A stretch of 64,000 bases of DNA from CAWHQZ01 sp963831645 (GTDB lineage Bacteria; Pseudomonadota; Alphaproteobacteria; Rhizobiales; Aestuariivirgaceae), in assembly GCA_963831645.1 (NCBI GenBank), contig CAWHQZ010000014.1:131846-195845 (forward strand). The letters are read 5' to 3'. The notes beneath the pieces were generated by a model, which was given only the letters and a program-made list of their open reading frames with translations, was not told the DNA's origin and did no database searches. The translations under genes were made by a program, and so were the position numbers. Positions 51,918 through 63,354 of this stretch are shown in pieces. Numbering within the stretch: the first letter of the stretch is position 1; each line of letters opens with the position of its first letter.

Positions 51918-54428
51918 CTACGCCTCGCGCAGCACTGCCGAAGGCCGTGCTGCGAGCGCCGACCAGGTGGCAGCTAGCCCGGCGAGAAGCGTGGCGGCCA
52001 TCGCCAGCAGGGCGGTTGCCGCAGCGACCGCGAGCGAAAATCGGAACTCGATCTCGAGAACGAAAGTGGTGAGCGCCCAGGCGGCAATCGAGCCGACGAT
52101 GACGGCAAAGAGAGCCGTTACCAGGCCGGCGATCAGAAACTCCAGGGCGAATACCGCGATCAGCTGCGATCTGACGGCGCCGTAGGTCTTGAGCACCGCG
52201 GCTTCGTAGCGGCGAGCGGCGAGGCTGGTGGTGAGCGCCCCGGCCAGCACCAGCACGCCCGAAGCGAGCGTCAGACCATTGGCGAACCGGACCGCGAGCA
52301 CGATCTTGCCGAGCATGGCCGATACCGCATCGAGGGCGTCCTTGACGCTGATCGCGGTCACCGTCGGGAAGGCCTCGGCGACGCGGTTGAGAAACTGGTC
52401 GTGGCGATCGCCTGCAACGCTGACGGTGACGAGATTCGTATGGGGTGCTGCGGCGAGCGCGTTGGGCGAAAACACCATGACGAAGTTGATGCCGAGCGAC
52501 CGCCAGTCGACCTCGCGCAGGCTGGCGATCCGCGCTGAAACCTCGCGGCCGAGGACGTTCACCCGGATTTCGTCACCGATGGTGAGCCCCAGTCCGGCGG
52601 CGATATCGCTGGTGAGCGAAACGAGCGGGGAGCCCTGGTAGTCGGCCGGCCACCATTGGCCGGCCACCAGCCGCGAACCGGCAGGCAGAGTGTCGGCGAA
52701 GGTCAAGCCGCGATCACCACGAAGCGCCCAGGCGGTGTCCGGGGTGGCCGGGGCATTCTCCGCCGGGGTGTTCTTGACCCTGACGATGCGCCCGCGCAGC
52801 ATCGGAGCGCTGGTGATGGCGCGCGCCCCTGGTTCGGCCTTCAACGCCGCCATGAACTGCTCCTTTTCCGTCTTGTCGACGTCGAGAAAGAAGAAAGACG
52901 GCGCTTCTTCCGGAAGGCTCGACGTCAATTCACGGGTAACCGAGCGATCGACGAGAGAAAGCATGACGAACAGCGCAAGCCCCAGGCCCAGTGACAGAAC
53001 GATCGCCGGCGTCGCGGCGCCGGGCCGATGCAGATTGGCGACGGCGAAGCGAACCGTCGCATTGGGTGGCTTGGGAGATCTGCGGGCCAGCGTCACGAGC
53101 AGACGGCCGACCACGATCAGGACAAGGAAGCTTCCCGCCACGCCCAGCCCGTACCAGCCGGTGATGGAGGGATGATCGAGCGTCAAGTATGACCAGCCGG
53201 CAAGGGCGGCAAAGGCTATCGCAGTCAACAGCATGTGTCCGGGACCCGGCCGGGTTTTGATGTCCTGCCGGACCCCGCGAACGAGCTCGACGGCAGCGAT
53301 GTTCCGGATCGATCCGAGTGGCCAGAGGGCAAAGGCGGCGGCCGTGATGAGACCGAAGACCGCCGCCGAAAGCAGCGGCACGGGGAACACGCCGAAAGCC
53401 ACGGGGACGGGAAGCAGCCCGCCGAACAAGGCAATCAGAAGCGCCGGCAGCAGGGCGCCGACAGCAACGCCGGCGACGGTGCCCAGGAGAGCGAGGATCA
53501 TGACCTCGACGAAGGCGGCGGCAAACACGGTACGCGGAGAGGCTCCGACATAACGCAGGAGTGCAATCTGGCGGCGGCGCTTGTCGATGAAGGCCTTGAC
53601 CGCGTTGGCCACGCCGAGGCCGCCGACGATCAGCGAGGTCAGGCCCACCAGGGTCAGGAACAGAGTCAACCGGTCCACATAGCGGGAAACGCCGGGGGCT
53701 GCAGTGTCGCGCAGGCGAATGCGCCAGCCCGCGTCCGGAAATCTGGCCTTCAGCCGATCGCTGACCACTCCCATCGCGTCTGGTTCTTCGAGCTTCAGAC
53801 GGTAGCGCCAGGTGATCAGGCTGCCCGGTTTGACGAGGCCCGTTGCCTCGAGGCCGGACTCGCTCATCAGAACGCGCGGGCCCAGGATAAAACCATCGGC
53901 AACGCGGTCGGGTTCTTTCCCGATCGTGGCGCGCACCGCAAAATCATTCTCGCCGATCGACAGCATATCCCCGACCTTGAGATCGAGCCGCGTCATCAGC
54001 AGCGGATCGACGGCCACCCCGTGCCGACCACCCGACACGTGCAATGCAGCGGACAGGGTTACTGGCGGCGCAAGCTCGAGCTCTCCATAGAGAGGATAGA
54101 GGTCATCGACCGCCTTCACCTCGACGAGACTGCGGCGGCCGTTTCTGGAAGCCATGGCACGCAGGGTGGCGACGCGGCTCAAGGCGCCATGGCGGGATAT
54201 TTCCTCGATCTGATCAGCCGACATCCGGCGGTGGACGAGCGCCAGCTCCATATCGCCGCCAAGAAGGGGTTGGCCCTCGTTGGCGAGCCCTCGCTCGACT
54301 GCATCCGAAAGTGAACCGACGGTGGCAATGGCCGCAACCCCGAGGATCAGGCAGATGAGGAAGATCCGAAACCCGCCGGTTCCTGAGCGCAGGTTGCGCA
54401 GGGCAATTCGTACCGGCAACTTCCACAT
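51918..54428 (-). CDS. YbbP/FtsX-like ABC exporter permease
   Basis: 836 residues from MWKLPVRIALRNLRSG. FtsX-type permease with two repeated halves: a first membrane segment (IFLICLILGVAAIATVG), a large periplasmic MacB-like domain, three segments (LTLFLTLVGLTSLIVGGLGV and onward), a middle pair, then a second FtsX half (LTLASGVLVLAGALTTSLAA, IAGLVTALFAVIVGSIAAW). One base after the YbbA-like ATPase. Likely exports a lipid-soluble or envelope substrate; not established. Confidence 0.92.
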   Translation of the reverse strand: MWKLPVRIALRNLRSGTGGFRIFLICLILGVAAIATVGSLSDAVERGLANEGQPLLGGDMELALVHRRMSADQIEEISRHGALSRVATLRAMASRNGRRSLVEVKAVDDLYPLYGELELAPPVTLSAALHVSGGRHGVAVDPLLMTRLDLKVGDMLSIGENDFAVRATIGKEPDRVADGFILGPRVLMSESGLEATGLVKPGSLITWRYRLKLEEPDAMGVVSDRLKARFPDAGWRIRLRDTAAPGVSRYVDRLTLFLTLVGLTSLIVGGLGVANAVKAFIDKRRRQIALLRYVGASPRTVFAAAFVEVMILALLGTVAGVAVGALLPALLIALFGGLLPVPVAFGVFPVPLLSAAVFGLITAAAFALWPLGSIRNIAAVELVRGVRQDIKTRPGPGHMLLTAIAFAALAGWSYLTLDHPSITGWYGLGVAGSFLVLIVVGRLLVTLARRSPKPPNATVRFAVANLHRPGAATPAIVLSLGLGLALFVMLSLVDRSVTRELTSSLPEEAPSFFFLDVDKTEKEQFMAALKAEPGARAITSAPMLRGRIVRVKNTPAENAPATPDTAWALRGDRGLTFADTLPAGSRLVAGQWWPADYQGSPLVSLTSDIAAGLGLTIGDEIRVNVLGREVSARIASLREVDWRSLGINFVMVFSPNALAAAPHTNLVTVSVAGDRHDQFLNRVAEAFPTVTAISVKDALDAVSAMLGKIVLAVRFANGLTLASGVLVLAGALTTSLAARRYEAAVLKTYGAVRSQLIAVFALEFLIAGLVTALFAVIVGSIAAWALTTFVLEIEFRFSLAVAAATALLAMAATLLAGLAATWSALAARPSAVLREA

Positions 54429-54429
54429 T

Positions 54430-55116
54430 TCAGGACTGCTGAACCACCGTGCCGTCTCGCAACTCGACGATGCGGTGACAGCGGCGGGCCGTATCCGGGT
54501 CATGGGTCACCAGCAGCAGCGTCAATCGATCCCGGGTATTGAACGCGAACAGAAGATCGAGGATCTGTCCGCCCGTCGATTGGTCGAGGTTGCCGGTCGG
54601 CTCGTCGGCGAGAATGATGTTCACTCCGGCGGCGAGCGCTCGGGCGATGGCGACACGTTGCTGCTCGCCCCCGGAGAGTTCGCCCGGATAGTGCTTGAGC
54701 CGGTGACCGAGGCCGACCGCCTGAAGTTTTTCTTCGGCCCGGGCAAACGCCTGTTGTGCGCCCTTGAGCTCGAGCGGTATGGCCACGTTTTCGAGCGCGG
54801 TCATGGTGGCGATCAGGTGAAACGACTGGAATACGATGCCGAGCCGGTCGCGGCGAAAACGGGTGAGCTGATCCTCGTTCATGGAGCTCAAATCGTGGCC
54901 GTCGATGAAGGCCTGCCCGCTGGTAATCCGTTCGAGGCCGCCGATGACCATGAGCAGCGAGGTCTTTCCCGAACCCGACGGTCCGACGATGCCGACGGCC
55001 TCGCCGACGACCGCCGTGAAATCGATGCCGCGCAATACTTCGACCGGCCCAGCGAGGCTGGTCAGGGTCAGACGGGCGTTGCGGATGTCGATCAGGGGAG
55101 GGGAAGCGATGACCAT
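54430..55116 (-). CDS. YbbA-like ABC exporter ATPase
   Basis: 228 residues. Walker A GPSGSGKTS, Q-loop IVFQSFHLIATMTALENV, signature LSGGEQQRVAIARAL, Walker B ILADEPTGNLD, switch VTHDP. Belongs to the MacB/LolD-type family. Divergent from tesA, the conserved TesA-YbbA-YbbP arrangement. Confidence 0.94.
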   Translation of the reverse strand: MVIASPPLIDIRNARLTLTSLAGPVEVLRGIDFTAVVGEAVGIVGPSGSGKTSLLMVIGGLERITSGQAFIDGHDLSSMNEDQLTRFRRDRLGIVFQSFHLIATMTALENVAIPLELKGAQQAFARAEEKLQAVGLGHRLKHYPGELSGGEQQRVAIARALAAGVNIILADEPTGNLDQSTGGQILDLLFAFNTRDRLTLLLVTHDPDTARRCHRIVELRDGTVVQQS

Positions 55117-55210
55117 GCCGGGTTGTCTGTTCTGGACCTGACATATGGAGCCTTGGCCGCGGGTTTGGAAGCCGGTTGTCGGACGGCAGGCCGCACACTA
55201 CTTTCGAGCC

Positions 55211-55831
55211 ATGCGCTCCGCCTTGGCATTCCTGGTCGCACTATTGGTGATGCTGATGCCGGCAGATGCAGAGCCCGTTCGGGTGGTCGCGCTGGGAGAT
55301 AGTTTGACGGCCGGTCTGGGGCTCGAGCCGAAGGACGCGTTTCCTGCCAAGCTCGAAGCGGCGCTGCGCGCTCGGGGCTTCGATGTCGCGGTGGAGAACG
55401 CCGGGGTGTCGGGTGATACGAGCAAAGCTGCCCTTCAGCGGTTGGACTGGGCGATCCATGCTGACGCCGACGCAGTGATCGTCGAGCTCGGCGCCAATGA
55501 CGCGCTGAGAGGCATCGATCCGAATGAAACCCATTCCAGCCTCGCGGCCATCGTGACGAGACTGAAGCAGCGCGGCATCGCGGTGCTGCTTACCGGCATG
55601 AAGGCGCCGCCCAATCTCGGGCGCTCCTATGCCGAGGCTTTCGCGGAGATTTATCCTCGGATCGCACAGGACTCCGGCGTGACCCTATACGCCTTCTTCC
55701 TCGAGGGCGTGGCTGCCGAACCCGGCCTCAACCAGCCCGATGGTCTGCACCCCAACGCCCAGGGCGTCGAGGAGATCGTCAGGCGCATCCTGCCGAAAGT
55801 GGAAGAGCTGCTCCGGCAGGTCGATTCATGA
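55211..55831 (+). CDS. tesA: Arylesterase/lysophospholipase L1-like, TesA family
   Basis: 206 residues with a signal peptide (MRSALAFLVALLVMLMPADA), hence periplasmic. SGNH hydrolase: Ser31 in ALGDSLTAGLGL, Gly in NAGVSGDTS, Asn in ELGANDALRG, and Asp/His in QPDGLHPNAQG. Hydrolyses esters and thioesters. ATG at 55211 gives a clean signal peptide. Confidence 0.93.
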   Translation: MRSALAFLVALLVMLMPADAEPVRVVALGDSLTAGLGLEPKDAFPAKLEAALRARGFDVAVENAGVSGDTSKAALQRLDWAIHADADAVIVELGANDALRGIDPNETHSSLAAIVTRLKQRGIAVLLTGMKAPPNLGRSYAEAFAEIYPRIAQDSGVTLYAFFLEGVAAEPGLNQPDGLHPNAQGVEEIVRRILPKVEELLRQVDS

Positions 55832-55860
55832 GATTGTCACGAGAGGACGGCGTCACTACA

Positions 55861-55905
55861 GCATTTTCCGGCGAAGTAGAATCACTTCGCCGATGAGGAA
55901 AATGC
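55861..55905. repeat. Nested palindrome (Rhizobiales-type element, first unit)
   Basis: Outer arms GCATTTTCC (55861-55869) and GGAAAATGC (55897-55905); inner arms GGCGAAGT (55870-55877) and ACTTCGCC (55884-55891). Resembles an abundant intergenic sequence in Rhizobiales. Confidence 0.7.
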
Positions 55906-55921
55906 GCAGGATCAAATACTT

Positions 55922-55970
55922 GGAGCATGCTCTTATCGGAAAAGTGTGTACACTTTTCCGGAGCATGCTC
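55922..55970. repeat. Nested palindrome (Rhizobiales-type element, second unit)
   Basis: GGAGCATGCTC at 55922-55932 and 55960-55970 flank GGAAAAGTGT-GT-ACACTTTTCC. Symmetrical apart from TTATC on the left. Sixteen bases from the first unit; the pair fills the tesA/thpR gap. Confidence 0.7.
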
Positions 55971-56048
55971 TAGATGAGTAGCCTGCAGGCACGAGAAGAA
56001 TCAGTATAGGTTCGGCCTACGAGCTGTCCTGACGGCAGCGCTCCAACC

Positions 56049-56064
56049 GCGGGGGATCCAGTCA
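56049..56064 (+). repeat. Half copy of the GTCAT hairpin repeat at the thpR start
   Basis: GCGGGGGATCCAGTCATG matches the right arm and tail of copy 1 (3751-3768) in most positions; the thpR ATG is its final triplet. Confidence 0.4.
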
Positions 56065-56642
56065 TGCCGCGATTGTTCACCGGTCTTGAAATCCCGGAAG
56101 ACATTGCCTTCGAGCTCAACCTCATGCAGGGCGGTGTGTGGGGGGCGCGCTGGATCGAACCCGCCGACTACCACATCACCCTGCGGTTCATCGGCGACAT
56201 CGAAGAGCGGCTGGCCAGTGAAATCGGTTACTTGCTGGAACGCGTGGCGAGCGCTCCGTTCACCATCAGGCTCAAGGGTGTCGGAGCCTTTGGCGGCAGC
56301 GAGCCGCGCTCGATCTATGCCAAGGTGGCGGAGTCGGCCGAGCTCCGGCGGCTTCAGAACGCCCACGAGAAACTTTGCCAGACCCTGGGGCTGGCAGCCC
56401 AAGGGCGCAAGTTCACGCCGCATGTGACGCTCGCCAGGCTCAGGGGAGCCGACATCGGCGAAGTCCAGGGTTTCATTGCGCGCCAGAATCTGCTGCACAG
56501 CCGGCCTTTCGAGGTCGACCGTTTCGTCCTGTTTTCCTCGCGGCCGTCGCGCGGCGGGGGACCCTACGGCGTCGTCCAGTCTTTCGACCTCGAGACTGCG
56601 GCCAATTCGGGAGGCCCCGATGCCAGACCTTCTCAGCGATGA
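56064..56642 (+). CDS. thpR: RNA 2',3'-cyclic phosphodiesterase (ThpR)
   Basis: 192 residues of the 2H phosphoesterase/LigT family. The two HxTx motifs are His37 (YHITLRF) and His120 (PHVTLARL); RLFTGLEIPED is the typical beginning. Acts on RNA ends carrying 2',3'-cyclic phosphate. Overlaps the phhB start by 23 bases. Confidence 0.92.
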   Translation: MPRLFTGLEIPEDIAFELNLMQGGVWGARWIEPADYHITLRFIGDIEERLASEIGYLLERVASAPFTIRLKGVGAFGGSEPRSIYAKVAESAELRRLQNAHEKLCQTLGLAAQGRKFTPHVTLARLRGADIGEVQGFIARQNLLHSRPFEVDRFVLFSSRPSRGGGPYGVVQSFDLETAANSGGPDARPSQR

Positions 56643-56915
56643 GCAGCGAAGGCTTGCCCTCGCCGATCTTGCCGGATGGCAGCAAGCGACGGATCGCGAC
56701 GCAATCGTCAAGAGCTTCCGGTTCAAGACGCTTCAGCGAGGCGTTCTCGTTCATGACCAGGGTGGCGCTGCTTGCCGAGAAGATGGACCATCACCCGGAA
56801 TGGTCGAATGTCTACAACCGGGTCGAAGTCACGCTGTCCACGCACAGCCGGGGAGGCATCACCGAGCTGGATGTGCGGATGGCACGGGAAATGAACAGCT
56901 TTACGGACTCATTAA
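56620..56915 (+). CDS. phhB: 4a-hydroxytetrahydrobiopterin dehydratase, frameshifted
   Basis: About 98 residues. LLSDEQRRLALADLAGWQQA opens the pterin-4a-carbinolamine dehydratase fold; after an extra G near 56734 the frame resumes as FSFMTRVALLAEKMDHHPEW then SNVYNRVEVTLSTHSRGGIT with the conserved HHPEW active-site motif. The end is uncertain; the shifted frame has no stop until inside the next gene, while TAA at 56913-56915 is in a neighbouring frame. Helps recycle pterin cofactor. Confidence 0.82.
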
Positions 56916-57012
56916 CCAACCCGGGTCTTGCCTTTCGCTGTCGATTGGGCTTGAAGCTGCCCCCCGCGAGACCATATGCTACAGCCGAGAACGGCTTGGA
57001 GGGATTGGAACC

Positions 57013-57756
57013 ATGGCTGAATTTGACAGATCGATCGCGCAACCACGTGCCGCAACGGCTGAGGTTGACGTTGGTTTGCGGAGCTACATGCTTCGCGTTT
57101 ACAACTACATGGCCTCTGGCCTCGGGATCACCGGGCTGGCGGCAATCGCCACCTACATGGCGGCGGTGCAAACTACGGATGCGGGACGGGCGCTCACTCC
57201 GCTCGGACAGTTGCTGTTCGCCAGCAATTTCGCCTGGGTGGTGATCTTCGCGCCTCTGGCGCTGGTGTTTTTCCTGTCTTTCCGGGTGCACAAGATGAGC
57301 GTCGGCGCCGCCCAGCTCACTTTCTGGGTCTATGCCGCCCTGGTCGGCGTGAGCTTTGCGTCCTTGGGTCTCATCTATGCCCATGAGAGCATTGCCCGGG
57401 TGTTTTTCATCACCGCGGCGTCGTTCGGCGCCTTGAGCCTGTGGGGCTATACGACGCGGCGCGACCTCACCGGCATGGGCTCGTTCCTGTTCATGGGGCT
57501 CGTCGGGCTCATCATCGCGTCCGTCGTCAACATCTTGCTGGCCTCCTCGGCAATGCAGTTCGTGATCTCCGTGGTCGGCGTGCTGGTGTTTGCCGGGCTC
57601 ACCGCCTATGACACCCAGAAGATCAAGGAGATGTATATGGTCTCCGACTCGGGCGAAGTGGCTGGGCGCAAGGCGATCATGGGCGCGCTCAACCTCTATC
57701 TCGACTTCATCAACATGTTCCTCATGCTGCTGCGACTGTTCGGCAATCGCGAGTAG
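57013..57756 (+). CDS. BAX inhibitor-1/YccA family membrane protein
   Basis: 247 residues, seven membrane segments. VGLRSYMLRVYNYMASGLG and the closing ALNLYLDFINMFLMLLRLFG are family signatures; a conserved Asp pair lies in GLTAYDTQKIKE. Proposed calcium-leak/stress channels of the inner membrane. Followed by a strong terminator. Confidence 0.93.
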   Translation: MAEFDRSIAQPRAATAEVDVGLRSYMLRVYNYMASGLGITGLAAIATYMAAVQTTDAGRALTPLGQLLFASNFAWVVIFAPLALVFFLSFRVHKMSVGAAQLTFWVYAALVGVSFASLGLIYAHESIARVFFITAASFGALSLWGYTTRRDLTGMGSFLFMGLVGLIIASVVNILLASSAMQFVISVVGVLVFAGLTAYDTQKIKEMYMVSDSGEVAGRKAIMGALNLYLDFINMFLMLLRLFGNRE

Positions 57757-57772
57757 CAGCGGTTTCTCCGAG

Positions 57773-57810
57773 AAAGGCCCCGGGCGGAAACGTCCGGGGC
57801 TTTCGTTTTG
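57773..57810 (+). terminator. Rho-independent terminator after the BI-1 gene
   Basis: Ten-bp stem 57777-57786/57791-57800 (one G-T pair) with a GAAA loop, then TTTCGTTTTG. Lies between convergent genes and may serve both. Confidence 0.8.
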
Positions 57811-57818
57811 TCCTAGAC

Positions 57819-58209
57819 CTAGACGGAAACCAGCCGCGGTCGCCGGAAGCAGAACGCGCAGGACCTGCGCCAGATCGTGGCCGCGCCGCAGAATCATGCC
57901 GCCCTGCGCCACCACCGCATAGGCGCCCTGCCGGCGGTCGAGGCGCGGGTTCTTCTCGATCCGGTAAAGAGGCGTGTCAGCGCTGCGGCGGAAGATCGAG
58001 AACACCGCCTTTTCGCTGCCGAGGTCGATCGCATAGTCGCGCCACTCGCCGTCGGCGACCTTCGAGCAGTAGACCGTGAGTATGGCTGCAAGCTCCCTGC
58101 GGTCGAACGATATGCGCGCGGGCGCCGAATCACGTCTGACCTCGGGAACCTCGGCAGCGGCGTCAGACAACCGCTGCCGAAACGGAACTATCGGCTCGGT
58201 ATCGGTCAA
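57819..58209 (-). CDS. DUF2794 domain protein, one frameshift
   Basis: About 129 residues from TTG 58209 (TDTEPIVPFRQRLSDAAAEV). ISFDRRELAAILTVYCSKVA, GEWRDYAIDLGSEKAVFSIF and PRLDRRQGAYAVVAQGGMIL are the conserved DUF2794 core. An extra G near 57858 hides the natural end RPRLVSV with TAG at 57819-57821; without correction the frame runs far into the BI-1 gene antisense. Function unknown, alphaproteobacterial family. Confidence 0.8.
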
Positions 58210-58228
58210 CTGCCGCGTTCCAGGGTGC

Positions 58229-58251
58229 GCGAAGCATTGATCATGCTTCGC
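58229..58251. promoter_or_regulatory. Hairpin upstream of the DUF2794 gene
   Basis: GCGAAGCAT-TGATC-ATGCTTCGC, perfect 9-bp arms, about 20 bases before the TTG start. Operator, leader hairpin or small repeat. Confidence 0.35.
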
Positions 58252-58369
58252 CGATGATGACAAAGGCACTTCGGGTTTACAAGGGAGTGTCTGCCGGAAG
58301 CGAAAGGAATTATCACATTTCCGCCGTGATCCGGCCCCGCAACGTCCAAAATGCAACGACAGGATATCA

Positions 58370-58486
58370 ATGTTGCCTCTAGGCCCGGTGGCGCAGGAGC
58401 TTCGGAAAACTCAAGCCCCCCAGCCCCCTTCCGAGGCTGAAAGTGCTGCCGGGTCATCCTCTCAGTTTGTAAGTGTTCTCCAGTGA
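58370..58486 (+). CDS. Possible small protein with its own terminator
   Basis: 38 residues beginning MLPLGPVAQELRKTQAPQPP and ending in a Ser/Gln-rich tail (GSSSQFVSVLQ). AGGA lies 6 bases before the ATG, and a strong terminator starts 4 bases after the stop. No family recognised. A single small open frame in GC-rich DNA can be chance; the terminator placement is the main support. Confidence 0.4.
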   Translation: MLPLGPVAQELRKTQAPQPPSEAESAAGSSSQFVSVLQ

Positions 58487-58489
58487 ATG

Positions 58490-58526
58490 GGCGGTCGGAC
58501 ATCCAGTCCGGCCGCCTCGTTTTTCT
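58490..58526 (+). terminator. Rho-independent terminator
   Basis: GGCGG-T-CGGAC / GTCCG-G-CCGCC stem (58490-58500, 58506-58516), loop ATCCA, then TCGTTTTTCT. Oriented for plus-strand transcription, which has no other gene nearby than the 38-codon frame. Confidence 0.7.
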
Positions 58527-58543
58527 ACTGGCCTGGGCCGCAA

Positions 58544-59589
58544 TCAGCGAAGCCCTTGGCATTCGATCAGCTCGATCTGCCCCTTCCCCTTGACATCCAC
58601 CAGCCCCAGTGACCGCCCATGACCCCGATCACGAACGCGGCGCCATGTGGCGCCGCTGGTCGCTACGGTTCCCGGGTTCGCCCGGCTCGCCAGCCGCGCT
58701 GCCACGTTCACGGTATCGCCCCACAGGTCGAATGCGTATTGCCGCTGACCGACGATCCCGGCGACCACGGACCCGAACTCAATACCGACCCGCACCTTCC
58801 ACCCGGGCTCGATGCGGCCCGATGCCTCGACCATGTCCAATCCGCATTGCAGGCTGGCGCAGATCGGATCCGAAACGCGGTTGAATAGGCCGGCTGCAGC
58901 CATGAAGGCGTCGCCGACGGTTTTGATCTTCTCCATCTCATGCAGGCGCACGATCCGCTCGTATTCGCTGACCAATGCCTGGAGGTGATCCACGACCTTT
59001 TCCGGCGGGTTTTCGTCGCAGTACGGCGTGAAGCCGACGACATCGCAGAAAAGGATTGCGACTTCATCGTAACGCCGCGGGCGGACCGCGTTGGTCGCCT
59101 TGAGTTCGCGCACGGCGCCGGGGGGCAGCATGGCGTAGAGAAGCTCGTCCGCCCGGCGCTTCTCGTTTTCGACCTGCTGCAGTGTACATCACCTCCTGGT
59201 CGCGCAGCCGCTTCTTTTCCAGGCAGGCGCGCCGACGCGGGCCCGCAAGCAGCACCGCATTGAACGGCTTGGCAAGATAATCCTCGGCCCCGAGGTCGAT
59301 GCAACGCGCACGCTGTCGATCTCGCTCGATCGCCGAAATCATGATGACGGGGATGTTGCGAAGTGCGGTGTCGGCCTTGATGCTGCTCGAGCACCTGGTA
59401 GCCGTCCATTTCCGGCATCATGATGTCGAGCAGCACGAGATCGAACGGCCGCTGCAGGAGATCGAGCGCTTCGCGCCCGTTGCCGCCGTAATTAGTTCCC
59501 GTAGCCTTCGCGACTCAGGCGCTGGGTCAGCGTGAAGCGGTTGTCCTCGTTGTCGTCGACGACGAGCAGCGCGGCTCGGCCGCGGTCAT
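58544..59589 (-). CDS. Response regulator-nucleotide cyclase, frameshifted
   Basis: About 348 residues. The N-terminal receiver domain (LVVDDNEDNRFTLTQRLSRE; LLDIMMPEMDGYQVLE with the phosphorylated Asp; MISAIERD; KPFNAVLL) is broken by several shifts between 59200 and 59560. The C-terminal class III cyclase (58544-59131) is intact: VAILFCDVVGFTPYCDENPP has the metal Asp, KTVGDAFMAAAG, and YAFDLWGDTVNVAARLAS the transition-state residues. Would make cAMP or cGMP when phosphorylated. ATGA overlap with the preceding response regulator. Confidence 0.82.
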
Positions 59590-59957
59590 GACGCCGGTCC
59601 CTCGGGAGCAGCGCTTCGATCTTTTCGCAGCAGGCGCGGCGAACTCGACGGGTTTGGTGTCGAAGTCATCGCATCCGGCGGCCAGCGCCTCCTCCCGGTC
59701 GCCGGCCATGGCGTGCGCGGAAAGCGCGATCACCGGAATATGCCGCGTCTCAGCCGCTGCCTTGAGGCGTCTCGTCGCTTCCCACCCGTCGAGGACCGGA
59801 AGGCTCAAGTCCATCAGGATCAGCGCCGGCGCATCCGCCCGCGCACGGGCCAGGCCCTGCTCGCCATCGGTGGCGACGATCACCTCGTAGCCTTTGCGTT
59901 TCAGCCGCGTCGACAGCATGTAGACGTTGTCCTCGTTGTCCTCGACGTAGAGGATTT

Positions 59958-59961
<4 letters not shown>
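59586..59961 (-). CDS. Single-domain response regulator
   Basis: About 125 residues: ILYVEDNEDNVYMLSTRLKR (acidic pocket), LILMDLSLPVLDGWEATRRL (Asp), VIALSAHAMAGDREEALAAG (Thr/Ser) and KPVEF (Lys). This is the CheY-like DivK/Cph-type form. A shift near 59640 disturbs the last 15 residues. Its ATG overlaps the kinase stop and its inferred TGA overlaps the cyclase ATG, so the three are translationally coupled. Confidence 0.82.
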
Positions 59962-63206
<3,245 letters not shown>

Positions 63207-63354
63207 TGCGGCGACGACTTATCGATCCGCCCGATGTGCGTGGAACGCCTGTCACAGAGGTTCGTCTCAATCGCCTGTTCGTAGCCGTAAACGGCGCATG
63301 ATTGTACCCCTCTGGGAGAAGTTCGATCTCAAACGCGACATGGCAATCACGTTG

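Noticed and set aside
56812..58356. One long minus-strand gene of 514 codons
   Set aside because: Only 57819-58209 matches DUF2794; the rest is antisense to BI-1 and phhB and results from a lost stop after a frameshift.
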